NCBI RefSeq assembly: GCF_003284725.1
Contig: NZ_PGTO01000002.1
Coordinates: forward strand, 124,001 to 188,000
DNA: 64,000 bases
Reading direction: 5' to 3'
DNA from: Paramagnetospirillum kuznetsovii
Lineage (GTDB): Bacteria > Pseudomonadota > Alphaproteobacteria > Rhodospirillales > Magnetospirillaceae
Each line of letters opens with the position of its first letter. The first letter of the stretch is position 1. Positions 9,530 through 18,361 of the stretch are shown here, one piece after another. The notes under the pieces were generated by a model. That model was not told where the DNA came from. It worked only from the letters and a program-made list of their open reading frames with translations, and made no database searches. The translations under genes and the position numbers were made by a program.

Positions 9530-10735
9530 ATGTTCCTCACTCTGTTCCTCGAACTACGCGATGCCAAGGTGCCGGTCACTCTGAAAGAGTACCTGACGCT
9601 GATGGAGGCTTTGCAGGCCGGTGTGGCGGAACAGTCGGTGGACACCTTCTATTATCTGGCGCGGTCCTGCCTTGTTAAGGACGAGCGCAATCTCGACAAG
9701 TTCGACCGGATTTTCGGCAAGGTGTTCCAGGGCGTGCTGACCGAGGCCGACGCCCTGTCCGACGCCATCAAGGCGGCCATCCCCGAGGAATGGCTGCGCA
9801 GGCTGGCGGAAAAGCATCTGAGCCCGGAAGAAATGGCCGAGATCAAGTCGCTGGGCGGCTTCGACAAGCTGATGGAGACGCTGAGGAAGCGCCTCGAGGA
9901 GCAGAAGGAACGCCACCAGGGCGGCTCCAAATGGATCGGTACGGCTGGCACATCGCCGTTCGGCGCCTATGGCTACAACCCGGAAGGCGTCCGCATCGGC
10001 CAAAACGAGTCCCGCCATCGCCGCGCCGTCAAGGTGTGGGACGAACGTGCCTTCAAGAATCTGGACGACGGCCTTGAACTGGGCACCCGCAACTACCGCA
10101 TCGCCCTTCGCCGCCTGCGCAAATTCGCCCGCGAGGGCGCCGCCACCGAATTGGACCTGCCCGGCACCATCCGCTCGACGGCGCGTTCCGGCGGCATGCT
10201 CGACCTCCAGATGGTGCCCGAGCGCCACAACAAGGTGAAGGTGCTGCTGCTGCTCGATATCGGCGGCTCCATGGACGAGCATGTGCGCACCTGCGAGGAG
10301 CTGTTCTCGGCGGTGCGCTCCGAGTTCAAGCACCTGGAGCATTTCTACTTCCACAACTGCCCCTATTCCGGTCTGTGGAAGGACAACCGCCGCCGCCACC
10401 AGGACGTCACCCATACCTGGGACGTGATCCACACCTTCCCGTCCGACTACAAGCTGATCTTCGTCGGCGACGCCGCCATGAGCCCCTACGAGATCACCGT
10501 GCCGGGCGGCGCGGTGGAGGAATGGAACGAGGAGCCGGGCCATGTGTGGATGCAGCGCCTGCTGGACCAGTGGCCCAGCGCGGCCTGGCTGAACCCCACT
10601 CCGCAATCGCGCTGGCAGTGGACCCATTCCACCGGAATCCTGGCCCAGCTCATGGGGGGCCGCATGCATCCCCTGACCCTGGAAGGTCTCGATCTGGCCA
10701 TGCGCGACCTCAATCGCGGCGCGTCGGCGCGCTGA
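9530..10735 (+). CDS. VWA-domain (CoxE-like) protein
   Basis: A 401-residue protein. The N-terminal half is charged and helical (FLELRDAKVPVTLKEYLTLMEAL, then a KRLEEQKERHQGG stretch). The C-terminal half is a von Willebrand A-like domain starting near residue 236 with LLLLDIGGSMDEH. The metal-site motif is DIGGS (243-247) instead of the classic DxSxS, a variation common in CoxE-like proteins. It belongs with the upstream MoxR ATPase: such pairs act as metal-insertion or assembly factors. The start ATG at 9530 follows a repeat-containing gap with no strong ribosome-binding site. Confidence 0.85.
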   Translation: MFLTLFLELRDAKVPVTLKEYLTLMEALQAGVAEQSVDTFYYLARSCLVKDERNLDKFDRIFGKVFQGVLTEADALSDAIKAAIPEEWLRRLAEKHLSPEEMAEIKSLGGFDKLMETLRKRLEEQKERHQGGSKWIGTAGTSPFGAYGYNPEGVRIGQNESRHRRAVKVWDERAFKNLDDGLELGTRNYRIALRRLRKFAREGAATELDLPGTIRSTARSGGMLDLQMVPERHNKVKVLLLLDIGGSMDEHVRTCEELFSAVRSEFKHLEHFYFHNCPYSGLWKDNRRRHQDVTHTWDVIHTFPSDYKLIFVGDAAMSPYEITVPGGAVEEWNEEPGHVWMQRLLDQWPSAAWLNPTPQSRWQWTHSTGILAQLMGGRMHPLTLEGLDLAMRDLNRGASAR

Positions 10736-10820
10736 TCGTTTGTCATCAAAGTGAAACCCCGGATCGGCGACGCAGCGGCTACCATGCCGCCGCCGATTGG
10801 ACTTTTGGGGGATGACCGTG

Positions 10821-12728
10821 ATGTCGCGCACCTTGCTTGCCGCAGCCGTGATGGGAACCGTTGCTTTCGCCGGGGTCGCCCCGGCGGCAGAGCCGCTGAA
10901 GGTCGCCAAGGTGGAATTCACCGCCACGCCCGTGCCGGTCACCGACGTGGACATGGCGGTCGGGCACTCCAAGTCCTCCGCCATCCTCACCTTGACCGAC
11001 GGCACCACCCGCACCATTCCCTTCGCTCCCGACGTGATCTGGAACAGCGGCCAGCGCATCGGCGGCCGACAGGTCGGCGTGGTGGTGGACAAGTTCGGCA
11101 AGCCCATGCCGCGCTCGGCCCCCGACAAGAAGGGCCTGGTCGCCAAGGGACCGTTCGTGTCGCCCGGCCAGGACGCCAATTCGCTGCTGGTGGGACCGGA
11201 CGGCAAGCTGCGGCTGGTCACCCATCTGGAATACGTGGCCGAGGCTCCGAACGTCGAAGAGGGCAGGCCGCTGGTCAACACCTATGGCCTGCTGCCCGCC
11301 ATGATGCATGTGACCGAACTGGCCCAGGATCCGAAGACCGGCACCCTGACCGCCATCAAGGTCGCCAATGTGGATGCCGGAGCGGTGGGCGGCATCTGGA
11401 TTCCGTGCAACGGCTCCACCACGCCGTGGATGACCCATCTGGGCAGCGAGGAATACGAGCCCAACGCCCGCTACTATGAGACCCGGCCGCTGGAGCCCAT
11501 GAATCTCTATCTCGGCACGTCGGGCAAGCTGTCCTCCCAGGGTGGCGCCAATCCCTATGCTTATGGACATCCCGTCGAAGTCAGCATCGGCAAGGACGGC
11601 AAGGCGAAGGCGGTCAAGCACTATGCCATGGGCCGTATCGCGCTGGAGATGTTCGAGATCATGCCCGACAAGCGCACGGCCTATGCCGGTGACGACGGGC
11701 GCGATACCATGATGCTGATGTTCGTCGCCGACAGGGCGGCGGATCTGACGGCGGGGACTCTCTACGGCGCCAAGTGGGAGCAGACCTCGGCGGCCGATGG
11801 CGGTGCCGCCACGCTGTCCTGGATTCGCCTGGGTCACGCCACCGAGGCCGAGATCGCCAAGCTGATCGCCAGGCACATCAAATTTTCCGACATCTTCGAG
11901 GTCGCCGCCGCCCCGGCCGAGGGCTTCACGCCGGTCTTCGTCTATCCCGGCTACGATGTCGAGGGCGGCAAGCAGACCCTGGAATATCTGAAGGTGAAGC
12001 CGGGAATGGAGAAGGCGGCGGCCTTCCTGGAAACGCGGCGTTATGCCGCCATGCAGGGCGCCACCACCGAATTCACCAAGATGGAGGGCATCGCCCTCGA
12101 TCCCCAGGGCAAGACCCTGTTCACCGCCATGTCCTATATGGAGCAGGGCATGCTGGAGGGCAAGAACGACAAACGGCCCAATGACCATGTGCGCCTGGCG
12201 GGCGATCCCGCCGATCTCGTCTGCGGCGCCGTCTATGCCACCCGTCTCGCCGGGGGCGCCAGGGATACCGGCGGCGCGGCCATCGCCAGCGACTGGGTGG
12301 GAACCAGCGTCAAGGCCTTGGTGACGGGGGCCAAGAAGCCCAAGGACCAGACCGCCTACGGCGCTTTGGACAAGTGCGACACCGACAAGGTGGCCAATCC
12401 CGACAATCTGTCGTTCTCGCCCGCCATGCGCACCCTGTTCATCGGAGAGGATTCCGGCAACCACCTCAACAATTTCGTCTGGGCCTATGGGGTGGACGAC
12501 GGCAAGCTGGCGCGTATCTTCTCGGCCCCGGCCGGGGCCGAGAATACCGGGCTGCGGATAGTGGAAAACGCCAAGGGCTTCGCCTATCTGCTGGGCAATA
12601 TCCAGCATCCCGGCGCCGAGGAGGATCTGTCCAGCTATCCCGCCGAAATCCGCGCCAAGTTCCGCACCATGGTCGACAAGCGCGGCACCACCGGGGTGCT
12701 CGCCATCCTGCCGGCCATGACCCGCTGA
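10821..12728 (+). CDS. PhoX-like (DUF839) secreted phosphatase
   Basis: A 635-residue protein with a Sec-type signal peptide (MSRTLLAAAVMGTVAFAG, cleavage near APAAE). There is no twin-arginine motif, unlike classic PhoX, which is Tat-exported. The body carries DUF839 landmarks such as NGSTTPWMTHLGSEEYEPN, MGRIALEM and AGDDGRDTMMLMFVAD. PhoX enzymes are Fe/Ca alkaline phosphatases; activity here is inferred from family. The start at 10821 is chosen because the GGGGG sequence lies 9 bases upstream, whereas the ATG at 10812 abuts it. The stop touches the stop of the convergent gene. Confidence 0.82.
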   Translation: MSRTLLAAAVMGTVAFAGVAPAAEPLKVAKVEFTATPVPVTDVDMAVGHSKSSAILTLTDGTTRTIPFAPDVIWNSGQRIGGRQVGVVVDKFGKPMPRSAPDKKGLVAKGPFVSPGQDANSLLVGPDGKLRLVTHLEYVAEAPNVEEGRPLVNTYGLLPAMMHVTELAQDPKTGTLTAIKVANVDAGAVGGIWIPCNGSTTPWMTHLGSEEYEPNARYYETRPLEPMNLYLGTSGKLSSQGGANPYAYGHPVEVSIGKDGKAKAVKHYAMGRIALEMFEIMPDKRTAYAGDDGRDTMMLMFVADRAADLTAGTLYGAKWEQTSAADGGAATLSWIRLGHATEAEIAKLIARHIKFSDIFEVAAAPAEGFTPVFVYPGYDVEGGKQTLEYLKVKPGMEKAAAFLETRRYAAMQGATTEFTKMEGIALDPQGKTLFTAMSYMEQGMLEGKNDKRPNDHVRLAGDPADLVCGAVYATRLAGGARDTGGAAIASDWVGTSVKALVTGAKKPKDQTAYGALDKCDTDKVANPDNLSFSPAMRTLFIGEDSGNHLNNFVWAYGVDDGKLARIFSAPAGAENTGLRIVENAKGFAYLLGNIQHPGAEEDLSSYPAEIRAKFRTMVDKRGTTGVLAILPAMTR

Positions 12729-12735
12729 TCAGCGG
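12722..12735. repeat. Palindrome at the junction of two convergent stop codons
   Basis: CCGCTGATCAGCGG is a perfect 14-base palindrome. Its centre TGATCA contains the TGA of the PhoX-like gene (12726-12728) and the complement of the TGA of the convergent FMN gene (12729-12731), so the genes have zero spacing. Confidence 0.7.
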
Positions 12736-14231
12736 ATCGGGGTCGGCAACGGGAAGACGTCGGCCATGGACATGGAGCGGCCGTCGGACTGCACCATCCG
12801 GCAATGGCGGCGCGTCAGCGCCCTGGGCTCGGGCACGCCGCAGGAATGGGCGATGGTGCAGACTTCCTTTTCCATGTTCTTGACGTAGTGGGCCACCCGG
12901 TCGGCCTTGTTGAAGGGGTCGAGCCCCCGCTGCAGCTTGGGATCGTGGGTGGTCACGCCGGTCGGGCAGGTGTTCTTGTTGCACTGCATGGCCTGAATGC
13001 AGCCCAGGGCGAACATGAAGCCACGGGCGGAATTGACGAAATCCGCCCCCATGCACAACGCCCAGGCCACTTCGGCCGGATTGACCAGCTTGCCCGAGGC
13101 GATCACCCGAACCCGGTCCTTCAATCCCCATTTGACCAGCAGGTCCACCACATGGGGCAGGGATTCCTGGATGGGCAGGCCCACATAGTCGATCAGGCTT
13201 TGCGGCGCGGCCCCGGTGCCGCCATCGGCGGAATCGATGGTGATGAAGTCGGGCGCGCTGGCGACGCCGCGCTTGTGGATGCGCTCGCACAGGTCGTCGA
13301 ACCAGTCGAAATCGCCGAACACCGTCTTGAATCCGGTGGGCTTGCCGGTCACCACCCGCACGTAGTCGATCATGTCCAGCAGGCCGTCGGCGCTGTCGAT
13401 CTCGGGGTGGCGGTTGGGGCTGATGGAATCCTGGCCGACCGGAATGCCGCGAATGGCGGCGATTTCCGCGGTGACCTTGGAGCCGGGAAGAATGCCACCC
13501 TTGCCCGGCTTGGCGCCCTGGGCCAGCTTGATCTCGAACATGCGGATGCATTCCAGCTCGGACAGTTCGTGCATCTTGCCTTCGTCCAGGCTGCCTTCCA
13601 GATCGCGGATGCCGTATTTGGCGGTGCCGATCTGGTAGATGATGTCGCAATTGCCTTCCAGGTGATGGGGCGACAGGCCGCCCTCGCCGGTATTGAGCCA
13701 GCATCCCGCCTTGGCGGCGCCCATGGACAGGGCGCGGACCGCAGGCACCGACAAGGCGCCGAAGCTCATGGCCGAGATGTTGAACAGTGAATCCTGGAAA
13801 TAGGGCTTGCGACAGGCCGACCCGCCGATTTCCACCAGCCGGGGGGCCACCGCCTCTTCATCCAAGGTGGGGAAGGCAGCGTTAACGAAGATCAGCTCGC
13901 CCGGCACCCGCAAGACGCGGGTCGAGCCAAAGGCGACGGTGGAATCCAGGTTCTTGGCCGCCCGGTAGACCCAGGCGCGCTGTGCCCGGTTGAACGGCAT
14001 CTCCTCGCGGTCCTGGGCGAAGAAATACTGGCGAAAGAATTCCCCCAGATATTCGAAGAAGTAGCGGAAGCGGCCGATGACCGGATAGTTCCGCCGCACC
14101 GCGTGCTGGGTCTGGGTGATATCGATGACATAGACCACCGCGACCACCGCCAGGATGGCGCCGATGGCAAGAATGGCGACGGCCATGAACATGCTGTTGG
14201 CCGCCTGCACCAGATCGACGAAGGATCCCAT
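12729..14231 (-). CDS. Membrane-anchored FMN glutamate-synthase-like protein
   Basis: A 500-residue protein with an N-terminal transmembrane helix (AVAILAIGAILAVVAVVYVI) followed by the FMN-binding core of the glutamate synthase large subunit: SFGALSVPAVRALS, NTGEGGLSPHH, the KPGKGGILPG loop and DSADGGTGAAP. The cysteine set CIQAMQCNKNTC (C-x5-C-x4-C) matches the 3Fe-4S site of GltB. There is no N-terminal glutaminase domain, so it cannot be a normal GOGAT; the electron donor and substrate are unknown. The ATG at 14231 has GGGAGAG upstream and is preferred over the GTG at 14246. It converges on the PhoX-like gene with no gap. Confidence 0.85.
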   Translation of the reverse strand: MGSFVDLVQAANSMFMAVAILAIGAILAVVAVVYVIDITQTQHAVRRNYPVIGRFRYFFEYLGEFFRQYFFAQDREEMPFNRAQRAWVYRAAKNLDSTVAFGSTRVLRVPGELIFVNAAFPTLDEEAVAPRLVEIGGSACRKPYFQDSLFNISAMSFGALSVPAVRALSMGAAKAGCWLNTGEGGLSPHHLEGNCDIIYQIGTAKYGIRDLEGSLDEGKMHELSELECIRMFEIKLAQGAKPGKGGILPGSKVTAEIAAIRGIPVGQDSISPNRHPEIDSADGLLDMIDYVRVVTGKPTGFKTVFGDFDWFDDLCERIHKRGVASAPDFITIDSADGGTGAAPQSLIDYVGLPIQESLPHVVDLLVKWGLKDRVRVIASGKLVNPAEVAWALCMGADFVNSARGFMFALGCIQAMQCNKNTCPTGVTTHDPKLQRGLDPFNKADRVAHYVKNMEKEVCTIAHSCGVPEPRALTRRHCRMVQSDGRSMSMADVFPLPTPIR

Positions 14232-14324
14232 CCAGAGCTCTCCCACCCATCCCGTTGGACTGAAAGGATGCCGTGGGTCGAACGCCCTGTCACGGCGGAA
14301 TTGTCGGCGGCGGCCGCGTCGAGA

Positions 14325-14528
14325 TCAGACCGCTAGGCGGCTTTCCAGGTGGAGGGAACAGGAATCATAGAGCTGTTCCACCAGGATGCGGGCGATGCCG
14401 GGCGTCAGGCTTGGATCGCGAGCCAGCAGGACGGCGCGGGCGGCTTCGCGTTCCTCAAGACGGTCAAGCCCCACCAGACGTGCGGCGGTGATGGCATTGC
14501 CGATAATCGCGATGAGCGAGCCTTCCAT
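14325..14528 (-). CDS. Small hypothetical protein (67 aa)
   Basis: A 67-residue helical protein, MEGSLIAIIGNAITAARL to SCSLHLESRLAV, with no recognised family. An AAGGTG sequence 3 bases before the ATG supports translation. It lies between two larger transcription units, apart from the FMN gene by about 90 bases. Function is unknown; the reading frame could still be spurious. Confidence 0.5.
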   Translation of the reverse strand: MEGSLIAIIGNAITAARLVGLDRLEEREAARAVLLARDPSLTPGIARILVEQLYDSCSLHLESRLAV

Positions 14529-14892
14529 GACACCTTATCCGATCTCAAATATCATGGCCGCATCTTCCGTCCGGGGGCTGACTGGGCGCCAGCCACAAAT
14601 GGAAATTATTTGTGAGTCAATGTGATAAGAGCGAGCGTTGCCCGCATGGATCAAGATGGCATGCCGCGGGGATCGCAAGCGGCGGCGGTGATGATCATGG
14701 GGCAGGCTAGGGTGGGGGCCTTAGTCCAATTATTGGTGATAACAGGGGCTTGCATTCCTGTGGAGTTTGGGCTAGCCTCTCTACAACTGGGATGAAAATA
14801 TATCCCGGTTTGGCCCTTTGAGGCCGCTAGAATCGGCGCAGCCTCAAAAGGCCAGCGAATATCAAACGGCTTAGTCCAGAAAGGATACCGCC
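14529..14892 (+). promoter_or_regulatory. Flagellin upstream region with inverted repeat
   Basis: This 364-base gene-free stretch is less GC-rich than its surroundings. It contains a 13-base inverted repeat with one mismatch, GGCCCTTTGAGGC (14812-14824) and GCCTCAAAAGGCC (14841-14853), about 40 bases before the flagellin ATG, plus a shorter GGGAT/ATCCC pair just before it. I could not assign a sigma-54 or sigma-28 promoter with confidence. The repeat may form a hairpin in the 5' leader; in alphaproteobacteria flagellin leaders can be targets of FlbT, but that link is inferred. AGAAAGGA is the ribosome-binding site. Confidence 0.5.
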
Positions 14893-15786
14893 ATGGCTGA
14901 CGTAACACTCTCATCCGCTATCCGTAGCAACCTGCTGTCCCTGCAGGCTACCGGCTCCCTCGTTGATCGCACCAACACCCGTCTGTCCACGGGCTTGAAG
15001 GTCAGCTCCGCCATCGATGACGCGGTCTCGTTCTTCCAGAACAAGTCGCTGAAGGATCGCGCGGGCGATATGGCCTCTCGTAAGGACGAAATCGACCAGG
15101 GCATCAGCAATCTGACGACCGCTCTGGGTGGCGTGACCGCCGCCGAAAAGCTGCTCACCCAGATGAAAGGTATCGTGCTGTCGGCCAAGTCCGCTTCGGA
15201 ACTGGATCGGCAGACTCTCGGCACCCAGCTGATCACCTTGGCTTCTCAGCTGAACTACCTCGCCAACGACACCTCGTACCAAGGTTTGAACCTGGTCAAC
15301 TCGACCGGTTCGAACATTAAGGTGCAGTTCTCGGAAAAGACCGCGAACGTGCTCCAGGTCGATGGTGCCGACGTGCGTGTCTCCGGTGGTCTGGTCATGA
15401 CCGCGTTCACCATGAACGCCAGCTTGATTGCCGGTTCTCTCGGCATCTCCAAGATCTCCGGTGTTTCGATGTTCGCGGGCTTCTCCTCGGTGTCCGCCTC
15501 GGTGTCGGTGTTCGATGCCTACATCGCCATGTTCGACTCGGGCGTGACCTCCGTTCGCGGTACGGCCAAGACCCTGGGTTCGAATGTCGCGCTGCTGCAA
15601 ACCCGCGCCGACTTCACCAAGGAATACATCAACACCATGAAGATTGGTGGCGACAAGCTGGTGCTTGCCGACCTCAACGAAGAAGGTGCCAACCTGGTGT
15701 CGCTGCAGACTCGTCAGCAGCTGGGCATTCAGGCTCTGTCCTTCGCCAACCGTTCGGAGCAGGGCGTCCTGTCGCTCTTCCGTTAA
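14893..15786 (+). CDS. Flagellin
   Basis: A 297-residue flagellar filament subunit. The conserved D0/D1 helices are present at both ends: N-terminal SSAIRSNLLSLQATGSLVDRT and LSTGLKVSSAIDD, and C-terminal QTRQQLGIQALSFANRSEQGVLSLFR. The central part (about residues 150-225) is short, Ser/Ala-rich and hydrophobic (MFAGFSSVSASVSVFDAY), with many Ser/Thr that could be O-glycosylated. It is followed by a terminator, flaF and genes for glycan attachment. The ATG has AAAGGA upstream. Confidence 0.95.
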   Translation: MADVTLSSAIRSNLLSLQATGSLVDRTNTRLSTGLKVSSAIDDAVSFFQNKSLKDRAGDMASRKDEIDQGISNLTTALGGVTAAEKLLTQMKGIVLSAKSASELDRQTLGTQLITLASQLNYLANDTSYQGLNLVNSTGSNIKVQFSEKTANVLQVDGADVRVSGGLVMTAFTMNASLIAGSLGISKISGVSMFAGFSSVSASVSVFDAYIAMFDSGVTSVRGTAKTLGSNVALLQTRADFTKEYINTMKIGGDKLVLADLNEEGANLVSLQTRQQLGIQALSFANRSEQGVLSLFR

Positions 15787-15819
15787 GTCTTGGTTGGTTG
15801 ATTGGGTTGTTACGATGGG

Positions 15820-15850
15820 GCGGAGGGCGCTATGCGCCTTCCGCTCTTTT
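15820..15850 (+). terminator. Rho-independent terminator after flagellin
   Basis: Stem GCGGAGGGCGC / GCGCCTTCCGC (one G-T pair) with a 3-base loop, followed by TCTTTTCTTTT, starting 34 bases after the flagellin stop. Confidence 0.8.
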
Positions 15851-15975
15851 CTTTTGCCGTTCAGGTGGCCTGGGCGGGATTTCTGCCGATGAATCCGAGG
15901 GCTATCAACGCAACATTAACCAATACTCGGCCATGCTGATGCATTGGACGCTTGTGATATTGGAGGTTTTGACTC

Positions 15976-16404
15976 ATGGCCTATCCCACTGCCGACCAAG
16001 GCAAATATAGGTCTGTTCCCGCGGAGGGAAATCCTCGGGAGACCGAAGCCTGGGCGCTGACGGAAACGGCGCGGCGCCTGTCGGAGGGCTTGTCGGAATC
16101 GGTTTCAATCGACGACTTTCTGGCGGCAGTCAGGCTGAATTGGCGGTTGTGGACGATATTCCAGGCCGACTTGTCCATGCCGGACAGCGAAGTTCCGTTG
16201 GAGATGCGCCAAAACATGCTGGCTCTGGCCAATTTCGTCGATAAGAGATCGGTCGAAATCATCGCCACCCGGAACCGCACCTTGGTGAACGCCCTGATCA
16301 ACATCAATCGGCAACTCGCCAGTGGCCTATTCACCGTTGTTCCGCCGAAAGAGGGCGTCGAGCCCGCTCCGCAGTCCGGTCTGTCGACCAACGAAGTGGT
16401 CTGA
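15976..16404 (+). CDS. flaF: Flagellar biosynthesis regulator FlaF
   Basis: A 142-residue protein with the FlaF pattern: ETEAWALTETARRLSEGL, NWRLWTIFQADLSMPDSEVPLEMRQNMLALANFVDKRSVEII. FlaF is needed for flagellin secretion or assembly in alphaproteobacteria and works with FlbT, which is not seen in this window. It sits about 190 bases behind flagellin, beyond its terminator, and before the glycosylation genes. The C-terminal extension (VVPPKEGVEPAPQSG...) is low-complexity and not conserved as far as I can tell. Confidence 0.88.
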   Translation: MAYPTADQGKYRSVPAEGNPRETEAWALTETARRLSEGLSESVSIDDFLAAVRLNWRLWTIFQADLSMPDSEVPLEMRQNMLALANFVDKRSVEIIATRNRTLVNALININRQLASGLFTVVPPKEGVEPAPQSGLSTNEVV

Positions 16405-16444
16405 TCGGTTCTGGTGGCATCGGTATCAGTCTTAGGGGGAATCC

Positions 16445-18361
16445 GTGAGCACCAACGAAAGCCAAGTTGCGTCCGCCGTAGCCGAGCAATTCCGCAGCCA
16501 AATGGCCGAGTATCGGCGTGAAAATGACGACCAAAAGGCCCTGGAAGCGGCCGAGGCCGCCCTCCAGGATCCCGCCCTGTCCGTCGAGGCCACCTGCGCC
16601 TTGGCCGCTATCTATTATCGCGCCGGTGCACTGGGCTATGCCATCAAGATGCTCGCCAGCCTGATGGAGAGCACGACCTATCCTAACGATATTCCCGAAG
16701 TACTCGCGGTGCTTTATGCTCAGGCGGGTTGCCTTTCAGATGCCCTTTATCTTGCCAAATTGGCCACAACCGAAAAGCCAGCTCATGATGTGCTGGATTA
16801 TTTCGGCCCAAGCTTTCCTAAATTCGCCGATGCTTTTGCCCAGGTTTCCGCCAAACCTTTGATGGCGAGCGGCATGTCCGAGATGAATGCGGGCAATCTG
16901 GATCGGGCCAAGTTCCTGGTGCAGCAACATCTCATCATCCTGCCCAACGACGTCGAGGCGCTTGATGCCTATGCGCGAATTCTGACGCAGCTTGGCGAAA
17001 TCACGGACGCCATCGGGATATTGCGCAGTGTTTCCACACTTGCGGGGCCGTCGGCCACCCTGCTTAGCCGTATGGGCCACTGCCTGATTCAGGTTGGCGA
17101 CTTCCAGGAAGGGCTGGCATGCCACCACGAGGCGGTTGCCCGAGCCCCCACTTCGGCCCCGATTCTGGGTGCCGCCATGGCCGACATGCGGTTCTTTGAC
17201 CGCCCCGAAGCCGCCGCCACCGGAATTCCGGACACTTGGGCGACCCAGTTGGCCAGTGCCGCGCCCAAGACCGTGCGGACTGCCCCCAAATATGCGGGCG
17301 CCAGTCCGGTTCGCATTTGCTACCTGTGCTCTTCGCTGGACAGCGACGAATTGCGCGGCATGGTCGGCGCCATTGCCCGCTCTCATGATCGGTCCCGGGT
17401 CACCGTGGTCGGTTTCGGCAAGGGCGAGGCGGAAGGTCAGAACAACCAATGGTCGCGCGGCGCCTTCGATCTGTGGCGCGACGTCTCCAGTCTTGATGTC
17501 ACCACCATGGGCGCCCTGATTCGTGGCGAGGGAATCCATGTGGTCATCGATGCCGATGGATTGCTCGCGCCCGCCAGAAGCAGCCTGTTCCAGCGCAACA
17601 CGGCTCCGTTGCAGGTCAGTTGGCTGCACGCGCCGGTCACCGGACGCGCGCCCGGCAATTACGTGTCGTTCAGCCCCGGCTCTGGCGATATGGGCGAGGG
17701 CCGTCTGGCCCTTGCAGGCGGCCGCTACTGCCTTTCCGGCTCCACGGGCGCCGCCCCGGTGGCGAGTCCCGCGCCCATGGAATCCGGCGAGACCATCACA
17801 TTTGGCGTTGAACTGAGCCGCGCCGAACTCAATCCCCGGCTTGCCATGGCCTGGGGCCGAATTCTACAGGCGGTGCCAGGTTCCGTCCTGCTGTTCCGCG
17901 ACACCGGCATGTTTGGCGATCAGGCTTCCATTGATCGGATCGTCAGCCTGTTCGGCAATGCCGGTGTGTCCCACCGTATCGATGTGGTCAAGGGCGGCGA
18001 TCGCGCCGAATTTGCCGCCAATATCGACATTGCGTTGCTGCCGTTCCCATCGGCGAACATCCTCGCCTATGGAGAAATCCTGTGCGGTGGTGCTCCGGTC
18101 GTGGCACTGAGCAGCAGTGGGTCCGGCGCGGATATGGGGGCATTCCTGACGCAGGCCGGACTCGGCGATGCCCTGGTGGCGGCCGATGTTGCGGCCTATG
18201 TGGCGGCGGCCTCTGCCCTGGCCGGAGACAAGGCGGGGCTGGTGGCGCTGCGCCGTGGCTTGCCCGAGCGTCTCGCTTCCGTTCCGTCGTTCTCGGCCAA
18301 GGGTTTTGCCCGCATGGTCGAGGACGCGGTGATCGGCGCCCTTGGACAGTTGCAGGCGTGA
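16445..18361 (+). CDS. TPR protein with SPINDLY/OGT-like glycosyltransferase domain
   Basis: A 638-residue protein starting at GTG after a GGGGGAAT leader. Residues about 20-240 form degenerate TPR repeats (for example ILPNDVEALDAYARILTQLGEITDAIGILR). From about 280 the OGT-like catalytic part begins (VRICYLCSSLDSDELRGMVGAIA), ending with LLPFPSANILAYGEILCGGAPVVALSSSGSGADMGAFL, which is the UDP-sugar-binding region. It is more divergent than the second OGT at 32892-34946. Its position after flagellin and flaF and overlap (TGATG) with the Maf gene suggest flagellin as the target protein. Confidence 0.82.
   Translation: MSTNESQVASAVAEQFRSQMAEYRRENDDQKALEAAEAALQDPALSVEATCALAAIYYRAGALGYAIKMLASLMESTTYPNDIPEVLAVLYAQAGCLSDALYLAKLATTEKPAHDVLDYFGPSFPKFADAFAQVSAKPLMASGMSEMNAGNLDRAKFLVQQHLIILPNDVEALDAYARILTQLGEITDAIGILRSVSTLAGPSATLLSRMGHCLIQVGDFQEGLACHHEAVARAPTSAPILGAAMADMRFFDRPEAAATGIPDTWATQLASAAPKTVRTAPKYAGASPVRICYLCSSLDSDELRGMVGAIARSHDRSRVTVVGFGKGEAEGQNNQWSRGAFDLWRDVSSLDVTTMGALIRGEGIHVVIDADGLLAPARSSLFQRNTAPLQVSWLHAPVTGRAPGNYVSFSPGSGDMGEGRLALAGGRYCLSGSTGAAPVASPAPMESGETITFGVELSRAELNPRLAMAWGRILQAVPGSVLLFRDTGMFGDQASIDRIVSLFGNAGVSHRIDVVKGGDRAEFAANIDIALLPFPSANILAYGEILCGGAPVVALSSSGSGADMGAFLTQAGLGDALVAADVAAYVAAASALAGDKAGLVALRRGLPERLASVPSFSAKGFARMVEDAVIGALGQLQA

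Noticed and set aside
10740-10760. Pho box upstream of the PhoX-like gene
   Set aside because: TTGTCATCAAAGTGAAAC resembles one half-site, but the second half does not fit the consensus well enough to call.
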